A stretch of DNA of 64,000 nt, from NCBI GenBank assembly GCA_946405205.1, contig CAMJGL010000001.1, positions 1-64,000 on the forward strand, in the 5' to 3' direction. The notes under the pieces were generated by a model, which made no database searches, had not been told where the DNA came from, and saw only the letters and a program-made list of their open reading frames with translations. The translations under genes were made by a program, and so were the position numbers. The stretch comes from F23-B02 sp946405205 (lineage in GTDB: Bacteria; Bacillota; Clostridia; Oscillospirales; Oscillospiraceae). The stretch's first letter is position 1, and each line of letters opens with the position of its first letter. Shown piece after piece: positions 32,339 to 40,943 of the stretch.

Positions 32339-34666
32339 TTAATACTTTCCCAGCATACTCTCATCCTCGGAAAGCAGCGTGACTTCTATTATCGTTCCGT
32401 GCCTGACAGGAGTGCCGGGCGCTATGCTCTGGGAGAAAACGCTCTGACTGTCCGAAGCGCTTATAACGGTATCCGTCCTCGCAAACAGCCCGTACTTGCT
32501 CAGCTCCGCCGCTGCCTCGGCATAGCTCATGTTTCTGAGGTCAGGCATCGTTTCAAGCCCCGCAGAGGGCTCGGCTCCGGCGTATATTATCACGGTGCTG
32601 CCGTCGGCTATAACGGCGTTTGCCGCGGGAAGCTGATCCGTGACCGTGGCTCCGCTGCCGATGAGGCGGCATTCAAAGCCGTTATCGGAAAGCTTTGCTT
32701 TTGCTTCTTCGACGCTCAGGCCCTCAAGTGCGGGTACTGACTTATCGATCTTCTCCAGCTCATCTGTATCGTACACAGGCTCAATGCCCATATACGGGAG
32801 AATATCGGCAAACATTTTGCCCACGACGGGCGCCGCCATCTGGCCGCCAGAGACGTATATGCCGGATTCATTACTCGGCGAATCGAGCAAAACGAGAAGA
32901 GCGATCTGCGGGTCGTCCGCGGGAGCAAAGCCGATGAAGGATACGATATACTCCTTTTTTCCCGTCTCGGCCTCGTAGCTCACCTTCTCGGATGTGCCGG
33001 TCTTGCCGCCGATACGGTAACCGGCGACGGCAGCGTTTCTTCCGGTACCGTCATTGGGGTCGCCAACGACCTGCTCGAGTATGCTGCAGACGGTCTTGCT
33101 GGTCTCCTCGCTTATCACCTGACGCACAACTGTCGGTTCCCGATTATACACCGTATTTCCATCTGCGTCCAGTAAACTTTCTGCGACGTAGGGCTGCATC
33201 AGGTAGCCGCCGTTAACACAGGCGCTGACGGCGGTTATAAGCTGCAGCGGCGTTATAGTAAAGGTCTGGCCGAAGGAAGCCGCAGCAAGCTGGGATTTAT
33301 TCTTCTCGCTGCAGAAGGTGTCCCGGCTCCACCATATGCTTCCGCTCTCGCCGCCGAGGTCTATACCCGTTTTCGCGGTAAGCTGCTCGGAGCTGTCGTC
33401 GGTCAGGCTGAGAAAGCCGAAGGCGTCGCAGTATTTATAGAAAGTCTCGGCCCCGACCCTCATGCCGATGTTTACAAATGCCACGTTGCAGGAGTGCTGC
33501 ACCGCCTGCGTCAGGGTCTGCGAGCCGTGGCCGGTGGTTTTCCAGCAGCGCACGGGGTTGGTTCTGCCCTGTACCTGCACATTCCCGCCGCAGAAGAAAT
33601 TATCGTCGAGGCTGACCTTTCCCTCCTCGAGAGCCATGGAAAGGGTTATTATCTTGAAAGTCGAGCCCGGCTCGTATGTGTCCGACAGAGTTTTGTTGCG
33701 CCATTGGAGCCGCTGGGCGTCAGCCAGAAGCTGTTCTTTTTCCTCCTCGGTCTCGGCACCGTCAATGGCTCGCTGAGCCTCGTCGCTGACGTCAAGGAAG
33801 TTGTTCAGGTCATAACCCCCGATGGAGGCCATGGCAAGTATCTTTCCGGTCTTGACGTCCATGGCTATGGCTCCCGCGCCGTTTTGTATATCATAATCCT
33901 CGACCGCCTGATACAGAGCTTTTTCAACATAATGCTGTATCGTAAGGTCGATGGTCGTAACAAGGTTCAGGCCGTTTTCCGCGCCTGCATAGCCCTCATA
34001 CTGGTTGAACAAAAGGTCGGTGCCGTAAGCGTTGGTCGCTCGCATATATTTTCCGGATGTACCGCACAGTGAGGAATTGTACTGAGCCTCCAGACCGTCA
34101 AGGCCGTAATTATCCGTGCCCACAAAGCCAATCACATGGCAGGCGAGCGAGGAATAGGGATAATAGCGCTTGGTGTCGCTTTCAAGGCGCACGCCCTTGA
34201 GGCCGTACTCCTGCTTGAACTCACGCACCTTATCGGCAGTCTCCTTCTCGACCTTTCTGGCGACGGTGACATACCACGAGCCGGTATTTTTGGTCTTTTC
34301 AAGCACGCTGTCATAGTCCACGCCGAGTATCTCCGAGAGCTTCTGCGCGATGAGCTCTGGGTCTTCGTCATACATCGCTATCTCCGCAGGGCTGAGGTAC
34401 ACGTTTTCGACATTGGCGCTCATGGCGAGGATATTCATATTGCAGTCGTATATCGTGCCGCGTTCGGCCGACGCGCCGGTCTCGCGCAGCTGCTGGCTTA
34501 TTGCAAGCTCCTCGTATTTCTCGTGATCTCTTATCTGCAGCACATATAATCGTGCGGCAAGCACGCAAAACGCAAGTATGCCGCACACTGTCATCAGGAA
34601 TAGTGTGCGGCGAAGCATTGTCCTGTTCGGTCTGCGGTTTAAGTTCTGATTTACGGATCCCTGCAT
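32339..34666 (-). CDS. Class B penicillin-binding protein with two PASTA repeats (FtsI/SpoVD-like)
   Basis: This is the septal D,D-transpeptidase partner of FtsW. A membrane anchor lies at about 22-42 and a PBP dimerisation domain follows (RLYVLQIRDHEKYEELAISQQLRETGASAERGTIYD). The transpeptidase motifs are SxxK in PGSTFKIIT (about 333), SCN in HSCNVAFVNIGM (about 393) and KTGT in GGKTGTSEKV. Two PASTA repeats occupy about 635-765. PASTA domains occur in both PBP2x and SpoVD. As it is the only such gene in the division cluster, vegetative FtsI and sporulation SpoVD cannot be told apart here. GGAGGG precedes the ATG. Length is 775 aa. Confidence 0.92.
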   Translation of the reverse strand: MQGSVNQNLNRRPNRTMLRRTLFLMTVCGILAFCVLAARLYVLQIRDHEKYEELAISQQLRETGASAERGTIYDCNMNILAMSANVENVYLSPAEIAMYDEDPELIAQKLSEILGVDYDSVLEKTKNTGSWYVTVARKVEKETADKVREFKQEYGLKGVRLESDTKRYYPYSSLACHVIGFVGTDNYGLDGLEAQYNSSLCGTSGKYMRATNAYGTDLLFNQYEGYAGAENGLNLVTTIDLTIQHYVEKALYQAVEDYDIQNGAGAIAMDVKTGKILAMASIGGYDLNNFLDVSDEAQRAIDGAETEEEKEQLLADAQRLQWRNKTLSDTYEPGSTFKIITLSMALEEGKVSLDDNFFCGGNVQVQGRTNPVRCWKTTGHGSQTLTQAVQHSCNVAFVNIGMRVGAETFYKYCDAFGFLSLTDDSSEQLTAKTGIDLGGESGSIWWSRDTFCSEKNKSQLAAASFGQTFTITPLQLITAVSACVNGGYLMQPYVAESLLDADGNTVYNREPTVVRQVISEETSKTVCSILEQVVGDPNDGTGRNAAVAGYRIGGKTGTSEKVSYEAETGKKEYIVSFIGFAPADDPQIALLVLLDSPSNESGIYVSGGQMAAPVVGKMFADILPYMGIEPVYDTDELEKIDKSVPALEGLSVEEAKAKLSDNGFECRLIGSGATVTDQLPAANAVIADGSTVIIYAGAEPSAGLETMPDLRNMSYAEAAAELSKYGLFARTDTVISASDSQSVFSQSIAPGTPVRHGTIIEVTLLSEDESMLGKY

Positions 34667-34735
34667 GACGCCCTCCGCGAAAAAGTATGTCTAAGACATA
34701 CTATATCGCCATTAAGTCAAATATTCTCATGCAGC

Positions 34736-35131
34736 TTATCCCTTATCCTTTGTTTCGTCAAAGATCAGCGCCTTATCCTGAGTATCCGTATCAATTTCTA
34801 TTGTCTGTGAGCCGTTAGGCTTCTGCATTCCGAGCTCGTTTTCCGCCCTGTCCTCAAGCTCGCCAAGATCGATCTGCGATTCGTATTCGATCTGAAGCCT
34901 GCGTTTTTCTTCCTCAAGCTCATTGAGCTGAGCTTCAAGCTCAACATTTATGTCGTTCTGCTCCGTAAGTTCTATACGAACAAACAGCGTTTTTATCAGC
35001 AGACACGCGGCTGCGATAGCAAGCAGCGCCGTCAATGCCGCCGATACATTCAGCCGGAATTTATTCGAGCTTTTCTTTTTTGCCTCAGGTTTTCGCTTTA
35101 TCGCGCTGTATTCGTAACTTACGTTTTTCAC
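34736..35131 (-). CDS. ftsL: FtsL-like cell division protein
   Basis: FtsL is a small bitopic protein that bridges FtsQ/FtsB and FtsW/PBP. This 131-residue protein has a basic cytoplasmic tail (residues 1-28) and one membrane segment (about 30-50, VSAALTALLAIAAACLLI). A coiled coil (about 55-90) with many Glu/Leu heptads follows, then an LEDRAENELGMQKP segment, the usual end of the FtsL/FtsB type. Sequence conservation in the family is low, so assignment rests on topology and on its position between rsmH and the PBP gene. The acidic C-terminal tail is unremarkable. RBS and start are compatible with the ATG at 35131. Confidence 0.85.
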   Translation of the reverse strand: MKNVSYEYSAIKRKPEAKKKSSNKFRLNVSAALTALLAIAAACLLIKTLFVRIELTEQNDINVELEAQLNELEEEKRRLQIEYESQIDLGELEDRAENELGMQKPNGSQTIEIDTDTQDKALIFDETKDKG

Positions 35132-35138
35132 GGCTGAC

Positions 35139-36068
35139 CTACACTCTCTCGGCGACGCGAAGCTTTGCGCTTCTCGACCGCGGGTTGTTATTCAGCTCAT
35201 CCTCACCCGGCACAATGGGTTTTCTGTGTACATTCTTGAGCGTCTGCACAAAGCCGCAGGTGCATATCGGGGCCTCCCTCGGGCATGTGCATCCGTTTTC
35301 TCTCGCCGCAATGGCGGTTTTTACTATCCTGTCCTCCAGCGAGTGGAAGCTTATGACGCACAGCCTTCCGCCCTTGTTTAGCTTGTCCGGCGCCGTGCGC
35401 ATCATCTCGTCGACTGCGCCGAGCTCATCGTTTACTGCTATTCTTATGGCCTGAAAGCTCCGCTTCGCGGGGTGCTGCTTCTCTCTCAGAGCAGCGGCCG
35501 GCATTGCCGACCTTATCACATCCACCAGCTCAAGAGTTGTATCTATGGGCTTGACCGCTCTTTTTTCGGCTATGCGCGAGGCTATGCGCTTAGCAAAGCG
35601 CTCCTCTCCGAAATCGCGCAGTATTCTTGCAAGCTCGGCCTCCGGCCATTCGTTCACAACGCGCCATGCGGTAAGAGAGTCCGTGTTGTCCATTCTCATG
35701 TCGAGCGGGGCGTCGTTCATGTAGGAAAAGCCGCGTTCGCTCTCGTCAAGCTGAGGCGAGGATACTCCGAGGTCAAAAAGCATACCGTCAACGCCGTCTA
35801 TTCCCAGTTCATCGAGAATAGCCGCAACATCGCAGAAGTTGCCGTGAACAAGCGTCATTTTGCCGGCATATTCCTTCAGTCTCTCCCCTGTGCGCCTTAT
35901 AGCCGACTCATCTCTGTCAATGCCGATAAGCCTGCCGCTCGTGAGCCGCTTTAATATCTGCTCGGAGTGGCCGCCGAGCCCGAGAGTCCCGTCAACATAG
36001 ATCCCGTCGGGCCTGATATTAAGGTTTTCTATACATTCGTCCAGCAACACCGATATATGTTCGGGCAT
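35139..36068 (-). CDS. rsmH: 16S rRNA (cytosine-1402-N4)-methyltransferase RsmH
   Basis: RsmH methylates C1402 in the 30S P site. The N-terminus HISVLLDECIENL and the SAM-binding YVDGTLGLGGHSEQIL (about 22-37) are characteristic. DGMLFDLGVSSPQLDESERGFSYMNDAPLDMRM follows, then the C-terminal RLCVISFHSLEDRIVK and NNPRSRSAKLRVAER. At 309 residues it is full length. It begins two bases after the mraZ stop, in the usual mraZ-rsmH-ftsL order. Confidence 0.97.
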   Translation of the reverse strand: MPEHISVLLDECIENLNIRPDGIYVDGTLGLGGHSEQILKRLTSGRLIGIDRDESAIRRTGERLKEYAGKMTLVHGNFCDVAAILDELGIDGVDGMLFDLGVSSPQLDESERGFSYMNDAPLDMRMDNTDSLTAWRVVNEWPEAELARILRDFGEERFAKRIASRIAEKRAVKPIDTTLELVDVIRSAMPAAALREKQHPAKRSFQAIRIAVNDELGAVDEMMRTAPDKLNKGGRLCVISFHSLEDRIVKTAIAARENGCTCPREAPICTCGFVQTLKNVHRKPIVPGEDELNNNPRSRSAKLRVAERV

Positions 36069-36069
36069 A

Positions 36070-36486
36070 TCAAAACTCCAGTTCTTCCATTACGGAGGCA
36101 ATATTTTCGGGGCTTATTTCCGCTTCGTGGACCTTTGCCCATGCGTTTTCGTCCCAGAGCTCTGCGTGGTTGTTGCAGCCGACAACGGTGACGTTTTTCG
36201 TCAGATTCGCGTACTCTCTCAGGTGCGCGGGGATGAGCGTTCTTCCCTGATTATCAAGCTCACATTTTGAAGCGTAAGCAAACAGCGGGCGCATCTTGCG
36301 CTGCTTGACATAGCTCATCGCGTTCACCTTGTCGGAAAACTCCTTCCAGCTTGCCGAACTGTATGCCGACAGGCATTTATCCATAGACAGCGTTATATAA
36401 AACACCTCGCCGAGCTCTTCCCTCAGCTTCGCCGGTATAAAGAGCCTTCCCTTTGAGTCAAGGCTGTGCTGATATTCACCCGTCAT
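36070..36486 (-). CDS. mraZ: Transcriptional regulator MraZ
   Basis: MraZ is an AbrB-like, ring-forming DNA-binding protein that controls its own division/wall operon. The duplicated SpoVT-AbrB fold is visible: first half GEYQHSLDSKGRLFIPAKLREELG (about 3-26), second half ASKCELDNQGRTLIPAHLREYANL (about 76-99). At 138 residues it has the standard size. It is the first gene of the cluster. GGAGG lies 9 bases before the ATG, and three direct repeats just upstream are its likely binding sites. Confidence 0.97.
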   Translation of the reverse strand: MTGEYQHSLDSKGRLFIPAKLREELGEVFYITLSMDKCLSAYSSASWKEFSDKVNAMSYVKQRKMRPLFAYASKCELDNQGRTLIPAHLREYANLTKNVTVVGCNNHAELWDENAWAKVHEAEISPENIASVMEELEF

Positions 36487-36514
36487 GGCTCTCTACCTCC
36501 AAAATTCGCGGCAT

Positions 36515-36544
36515 TTCGATGCACTTTGCACCACTTTTCACCAC
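36515..36544 (-). promoter_or_regulatory. MraZ boxes: three direct 10-bp repeats
   Basis: Read on the minus strand: GTGGTGAAAA (36535-36544), GTGGTGCAAA (36525-36534) and GTGCATCGAA (36515-36524). Tandem GTGG-type repeats with a 10-bp period are the known MraZ target pattern. They lie immediately downstream of the predicted transcription start (about 36548), a position suited to repression. Confidence 0.85.
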
Positions 36545-36554
36545 TCTACCTGCA

Positions 36555-36583
36555 ATTATAGAGGCTTCGGTTTTAAAATGCAA
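36555..36583 (-). promoter_or_regulatory. Promoter of the mraZ division/cell-wall cluster
   Basis: TTGCAT (36578-36583) and a perfect TATAAT (36555-36560) are separated by 17 bases on the minus strand. The MraZ boxes begin 11 bases after the -10 box. Confidence 0.88.
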
Positions 36584-36606
36584 GAACATTTTGGTGACAG
36601 ATAAGC

Positions 36607-36640
36607 AAAAAAGAGCCTCCACTGAAGGAAGCTCTTTTTA
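36607..36640 (-). terminator. Intrinsic terminator after the coaD/coiled-coil operon
   Basis: A stem of nine plus three base pairs (36608-36616 and 36618-36620 with 36631-36639 and 36627-36629) has a single mismatch. It begins AAAAA and ends TTTTTT on the minus strand. It follows the stop at 36653 by 13 bases and insulates the mraZ promoter. Confidence 0.85.
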
Positions 36641-36652
36641 TGCGGCAATGGT

Positions 36653-37174
36653 TTATTTTTCGTCCGCCTTATTCTCGGCGGCGGGGGCAGCGGGTGCCGC
36701 GGATGCCGCGCCGGAAAGACTGCGGAAGCTAACACGGGACTGATTGATCGATTTGAGAGCCGAGCCCACGGTCTCCTCCGTGCGGCGAAGGAGCTCGTCA
36801 ACATACTCGTTGGCGACGCGGCGAAGCTCTTTGGATTTATACTCGGCATCGGACACGAGCTGTGCGCTGTGCGCCTTTGCAACGCGCACTATCTCCTGCT
36901 CCTCGATCATGGCGCGAGCCTTGTCCTCAGCGTTCTTGCGGATGGATTCAGCCTCACGCTTTGCATTGCCGATAAACTCGTCCCTCGCGGACACAAGGCG
37001 CTTTGCCTCGGAAAGCTCCGCGGGTATGCCGGACTTTATCTCATTGAGGATCTCAAGCACACTATCCCTCTCGATAATGCATTTATCGTTTCCGAGGGGA
37101 ACGCCCCATGCCTCGGACACCATGGTGTACAGGGTTTCGATAAGCTCCATTACTTCCACGTTTTTTTCGTTCAT
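36653..37174 (-). CDS. Coiled-coil protein of unknown function, V-ATPase subunit H / DivIVA-like
   Basis: I cannot assign a function. The 173 residues are mostly alpha-helical and charged. Residues 1-50 (MNEKNVEVMELIETLYTMVSEAWGVPLGNDKCII) precede a long helix rich in Lys/Glu/Ala from about 50 to 135. The tail is Ala/Pro-rich (AASAAPAAPAAENKADEK). Such proteins are common next to coaD/rsmD in clostridia and are often labelled ATPase or vacuolar-type subunit only because of coiled-coil similarity. The start at the ATG at 37172-37174 is set by GGAGG 7 bases upstream; a frame from 37216 would run through that site. It overlaps the tail region of coaD by spacing of one base. Confidence 0.8.
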   Translation of the reverse strand: MNEKNVEVMELIETLYTMVSEAWGVPLGNDKCIIERDSVLEILNEIKSGIPAELSEAKRLVSARDEFIGNAKREAESIRKNAEDKARAMIEEQEIVRVAKAHSAQLVSDAEYKSKELRRVANEYVDELLRRTEETVGSALKSINQSRVSFRSLSGAASAAPAAPAAENKADEK

Positions 37175-37175
37175 T

Positions 37176-37667
37176 TCAGCGCCTCCATAATTTAGCCTTT
37201 TCCTCGACCTCTTCAATTATCTCGCACGGAACAAAGCCCGTGAGGTCAGCTCCGTATGACGCCATCTCCCGGACAACGGAGGAGCTCAGGAAAGTGTATT
37301 TTTCGCTCGCGGTCAGAAACATAGTTTCAAGCTGGGGATTGATCATTTTATTTATAAGGTTCATCTGAAATTCATATTCAAAGTCAGATGCAGCCCTCAA
37401 GCCCTTTACTATTACTGCGCCTTCATACTTTTTGACGTATTCCGAAAGCAAACCTGTCGGGGTCTCAACCTCGACATTGGGGAAGCGCTCCACTACCTTG
37501 CGGACCATCTCCACGCGTTCTTCAATAGTGAACATCGGCTTTGTCTTGGTGGAGTTTACCATAATGCAGACAACGACCTTATCAAATATCTGGGCTGTTC
37601 TTCTGATAATATTCAGGTGTCCGAGAGTTATAGGGTCAAAGCTGCCGGGGCATAAAGCAAGACTCAT
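37176..37667 (-). CDS. coaD: Phosphopantetheine adenylyltransferase CoaD
   Basis: CoaD makes dephospho-CoA from phosphopantetheine and ATP, the penultimate step of CoA synthesis. The nucleotidyltransferase motif CPGSFDPITLGHLNII (residues 6-21) with TxGH is intact. VVCIMVNSTKTKPMF and EYVKKYEGAVIVKGLRAASDFEYEFQMN lie in the pantetheine site, and TASEKYTFLSSSVVREMASYG near the end. At 163 residues it is standard. It overlaps rsmD by 4 bp, and its stop codon lies inside the ribosome-binding region of the following gene. Confidence 0.97.
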   Translation of the reverse strand: MSLALCPGSFDPITLGHLNIIRRTAQIFDKVVVCIMVNSTKTKPMFTIEERVEMVRKVVERFPNVEVETPTGLLSEYVKKYEGAVIVKGLRAASDFEYEFQMNLINKMINPQLETMFLTASEKYTFLSSSVVREMASYGADLTGFVPCEIIEEVEEKAKLWRR

Positions 37668-38206
37668 ATCTGTGTCTCCTTGCTGTATGTTGTGAGTTTT
37701 ACTTTGCCGTAATTATACTCCTTACGCTTAAAATAAGGCATATTCATATCCGGCATGGGCTTTTCGCGCCCACTTTCGCACATAATTATACCACCTTCCG
37801 TCAATATGTCAACGGAATTGATGATTTGCAGCGCTTTATCCAGCAGATTTGTCGCATAAGGTGGGTCAAGAAGTATTATATCGTACTTTCCGCCTCGGCT
37901 AAGGAACGAGATCGAATCCTCCTGCACCACTCTTGCCCCGAATCCGCAGCTTTTGAGGTTTTCCCTGACGATCGCTATTGCCTCCCTGCTCTGGTCGACA
38001 AAGGTGACCTCCACAGCGCCGCGGCTCAGGCATTCGATGCCGAGCTGGCCTGTACCCGCGAACAGATCGAGCACGCGTCTGCCCTCAATATCGAACTGTA
38101 TTATATTGAATATGGACTCCTTCACCTTATCGGTGGTAGGGCGGATATCGTAATTTGCCGGCTCCCTGAGTCTTTTTCCTCGCACCGAACCGCTTATAAC
38201 TCTCAT
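37664..38206 (-). CDS. rsmD: 16S rRNA (guanine-966-N2)-methyltransferase RsmD
   Basis: RsmD methylates G966 of 16S rRNA. The N-terminal MRVISGSVRGKRL and IRPTTDKVKESIFNII (about 22-37) form the family start. The SAM site VLDLFAGTGQLGIECLSRGA follows (about 45-64), and the catalytic motif LLDPPYATN lies near 115. The 180-residue length is typical. Overlaps of 4 bp with both uvrC and coaD put it in one operon; rsmD-coaD is a widely conserved pair. Confidence 0.95.
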   Translation of the reverse strand: MRVISGSVRGKRLREPANYDIRPTTDKVKESIFNIIQFDIEGRRVLDLFAGTGQLGIECLSRGAVEVTFVDQSREAIAIVRENLKSCGFGARVVQEDSISFLSRGGKYDIILLDPPYATNLLDKALQIINSVDILTEGGIIMCESGREKPMPDMNMPYFKRKEYNYGKVKLTTYSKETQI

Positions 38207-40017
38207 TGCTGTTCCTCGCTTTTGTGATAATAGTCATACACCGCTCTCGCCGTATTCTTGGGAACGACGGAGCACAGCTCATCGAAATCCGCGTTTTTTA
38301 TGGCCTTGAGCGTCTTGAAATGCCGCAGGAGCTCGCTTTTGCGCTTTTCTCCCACCCCGGGGATACCGTTGAGCTCCGAACCGAAGCTCTCGCTGCGCAG
38401 TGAGCGCTGATATTCAATGGCAAAACGGTGCGTCTCCTCCTGGATATTGCCGATGAGCGAAAAGGCCGCCTGATTTGTGCTGAGGCTTATCTCCCCGCCG
38501 TCGTGGGTCACAAGGGCTCTCGTGCGGTGGCGGTCGTCCTTTACCATGCCGAAGATCGGGATATTGAGTCCGAGCTCCGAAACGACCTGCCGCGCTGCGT
38601 CGGCATGTGTGACGCCGCCGTCAATGAGCAGCAGCTGTGGCAGCTCGGAAAACTTTCCGTCGCCGTCCAAGAGCCTTGCGAAACGTCTGGCAACGGCCTG
38701 TCTCATGCTGGCGTAGTCGTCCCTGACCTCCATATCCTTGATTCGGAATTTGCGGTAATCGCGCTTTAGCGGTCTGCCGTCTTTATGCACCGTCATTGCC
38801 GCGACTATGCCGCTGTCGCCGAGATTTGATACGTCAAAGGCCTCTATCCTCGCGGGATATTCGGGCAGGTCAAGGGCTTTCTGCAGCCACAGGAGGGTGC
38901 TCCTTCTGCGCTGCTCCGAGGTAGTGGAACGCAGGATCTCCTCCGCGGCGTTCATATCAGCCCGCTCTATGAGGCGAAGTCTGTCACCACGCTTGGGCGC
39001 TTCGACCGTGACCTTTCGCCCCGCAAGCTGGGTAAACAGCGTTCCGAGCTCCTCCATATCCTCCGTCTCCAGCGGCAGCAGGATATTCTTCGGCCATATT
39101 CCGCGGGAAGAATAGTATTGCCGCACGAGTGCCGAGACTGCCTCCTCATCGTCCTCGAGCGGGTCTGAAATAAACTCATGGTCCTTACCGGTCAACGAGC
39201 CGTCATTGAAATGCAGAACCACAAAGCAGGTCTTGGCGCCGCGCTTGAAGCCCACAGCGTCGGTGTCGGCAAACGCCGTTGCGATGACGCGCTGCTTATT
39301 TGACAGGCCCTCAATTGCACGGATCCTGTCTCTTAATTGCGCGGCAAGCTCAAACCTCAGGTTTTCGGAGCAATCAAGCATTTTTTCATTTAAGTCCGCG
39401 ATAAGCTCCTTTGTTTTCCCGTCAAGGATAAGACAGGCCTGCTCTATCGCTATGCGGTATTCCTCAGGCGAACCCTCGCCGCTGCACCAGCCGCGGCAGG
39501 AGCCCATCTGACAGTTGAGGCAGGGTCTGCCTTTGCCGATATCCCTGGGGAAAACTCTTTTACACGTCGGAAGGCCGACGGCCTTGCATACAACGTCGAT
39601 TATTTCCCTGGATATGCTTCGTCCGCCGAAGGGTCCGAAATATGACGCTCCGTCCTTCTGAGGACGGTTGATTATTGAAAATCTCGGATACTGCGATTTT
39701 TTGTCAAGTCTTATGAACGGGTAGCCCTTATCATCCTTTAGAAGGATGTTGTAATGCGGCTGATGCTGCTTGATAAGCGAGTTTTCCAGCACCAGCGATT
39801 CGAATTCCGAATCGACCACGATAACGTTGAAGTCCGCTACCTTTTCCACCATAGCCTCCACCTTTGGAAGATGGCTGCCCCTAAAATAGCTCGTGACCCG
39901 GTTTTTGAGCTTTTTGGCCTTACCCACATATATGACTTTGCCCGATGAGTCCAGCATGATGTACACGCCGGGCTTCATCGGGAGATTATTTGCTTTTTGA
40001 AGAAGGGTATCAAGCAT
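38203..40017 (-). CDS. uvrC: Excinuclease ABC subunit C
   Basis: UvrC makes both incisions during nucleotide-excision repair. The N-terminal GIY-YIG nuclease is visible in KPGVYIMLDSSGKVIYVGKAKKLKNRV (about 16-42), followed by a cysteine cluster (CKRVF, CLNCQMGSCRGWC). The UVR motif that meets UvrB is CSENLRFELAAQLRDRIRAIEGL (about 213-235). The RNase H-like 5' nuclease domain holds RIEAFDVSNLGDSGIVAAM and LLLIDGGVTHADAA. A helix-hairpin-helix (IPGVGEKRKSELLRHF) ends it at residue 604. It overlaps eamA and rsmD. The uvrB gene lies at the window's right end. Confidence 0.97.
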   Translation of the reverse strand: MLDTLLQKANNLPMKPGVYIMLDSSGKVIYVGKAKKLKNRVTSYFRGSHLPKVEAMVEKVADFNVIVVDSEFESLVLENSLIKQHQPHYNILLKDDKGYPFIRLDKKSQYPRFSIINRPQKDGASYFGPFGGRSISREIIDVVCKAVGLPTCKRVFPRDIGKGRPCLNCQMGSCRGWCSGEGSPEEYRIAIEQACLILDGKTKELIADLNEKMLDCSENLRFELAAQLRDRIRAIEGLSNKQRVIATAFADTDAVGFKRGAKTCFVVLHFNDGSLTGKDHEFISDPLEDDEEAVSALVRQYYSSRGIWPKNILLPLETEDMEELGTLFTQLAGRKVTVEAPKRGDRLRLIERADMNAAEEILRSTTSEQRRRSTLLWLQKALDLPEYPARIEAFDVSNLGDSGIVAAMTVHKDGRPLKRDYRKFRIKDMEVRDDYASMRQAVARRFARLLDGDGKFSELPQLLLIDGGVTHADAARQVVSELGLNIPIFGMVKDDRHRTRALVTHDGGEISLSTNQAAFSLIGNIQEETHRFAIEYQRSLRSESFGSELNGIPGVGEKRKSELLRHFKTLKAIKNADFDELCSVVPKNTARAVYDYYHKSEEQQ

Positions 40018-40864
40018 TGCTGACCTCTTTTGTTCTGTTGCCGAAGGCGCACCACAGCGTCACGGAGGCAACGACGATAACACCGCCCACAAGGGAGAAT
40101 ACGCCGGGCGTTTCACCGTCGAACAGCAGCACCCACACAGGGTTCAAAAGCGGCTCCACCGCACCCAGCAGGCTGCAGGCCAGCGGCGGGCAGTATTCCG
40201 AGGCCCTGCCGTAGAGTATATAGGGTATACCGAGCTGCAGCACGCCGAGAATTATGATATACAGTACCGGCAGACCCGTAAAATCGGGCTTGGATGAGAT
40301 TATAAACGGCAGACCGACTATGAATGCCGCCATCTGTCCTATAAGCAGTGCCGAAAAGCGCTCCTCGCCCTTTGCATTGCCGACCGTTAAAAACATTCCT
40401 CCCAGAAAGGCTCCTGCAAGAATGGCGACGAAATTACCCAGCATATACCCGCTCTCGAGCTCATCGAAGAAGAACATCGATATTCCCGCGAGAGTACACA
40501 GCACGGCGATAAGATCATTGCGTTTTATCTTCTTCCCGAAGAAAAGCGCCGAGAAAATCACAACGAAAAGCGGCGACGTAAACTGCAGAACTATCGCATT
40601 TGCCGCGGTCGTAAGCTTATTCGCGGCTACAAACGCCGTATAAACGCTGCCCAGCAGTAATCCTCCGGTCAATGTAGATCTGTTAAAGGTGATCTTGTAG
40701 TGCTTTATCTTTATATAGATCAGTATCGTTATTCCGGCAAAAAGACTGCGCAGGGCAGAAATGGCAAAAGAGTTCCACGGGATGAGCTTTATAAATATGC
40801 CCGCTATGCTCCATAGGGCGGCGCAGGCTATCATTTCGATTATGGCTTTATTCTCGTTTTTCAT
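40010..40864 (-). CDS. EamA/DMT-family transporter
   Basis: This 284-residue membrane protein has about ten hydrophobic segments arranged as two EamA repeats. The first begins IIEMIACAALWSIAGIFIKLIPW and the second near residue 150. Such transporters export metabolites or amino-acid-like compounds, but the substrate cannot be read from sequence. A short cytoplasmic tail (FGNRTKEVSNA) overlaps the uvrC start by 8 bases. A hairpin between HPr and this gene suggests partial separation from the HPr transcript. Confidence 0.88.
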   Translation of the reverse strand: MKNENKAIIEMIACAALWSIAGIFIKLIPWNSFAISALRSLFAGITILIYIKIKHYKITFNRSTLTGGLLLGSVYTAFVAANKLTTAANAIVLQFTSPLFVVIFSALFFGKKIKRNDLIAVLCTLAGISMFFFDELESGYMLGNFVAILAGAFLGGMFLTVGNAKGEERFSALLIGQMAAFIVGLPFIISSKPDFTGLPVLYIIILGVLQLGIPYILYGRASEYCPPLACSLLGAVEPLLNPVWVLLFDGETPGVFSLVGGVIVVASVTLWCAFGNRTKEVSNA

Positions 40865-40899
40865 AGAAGGCTGACCCTAAATACTATCACATATTGAAT

Positions 40900-40924
40900 A
40901 AGGGCGTGTTAAAAACACGCCCTT
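40900..40924 (-). terminator. Hairpin between HPr gene and eamA, probable terminator
   Basis: An 11-bp perfect stem (AAGGGCGTGTT with AACACGCCCTT, 40900-40910 / 40914-40924) lies 19 bases beyond the HPr stop on the minus strand. The downstream tract is only TTATT, so termination is likely partial. Confidence 0.6.
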
Positions 40925-40943
40925 TAGCTTCATTTCTAAAATA

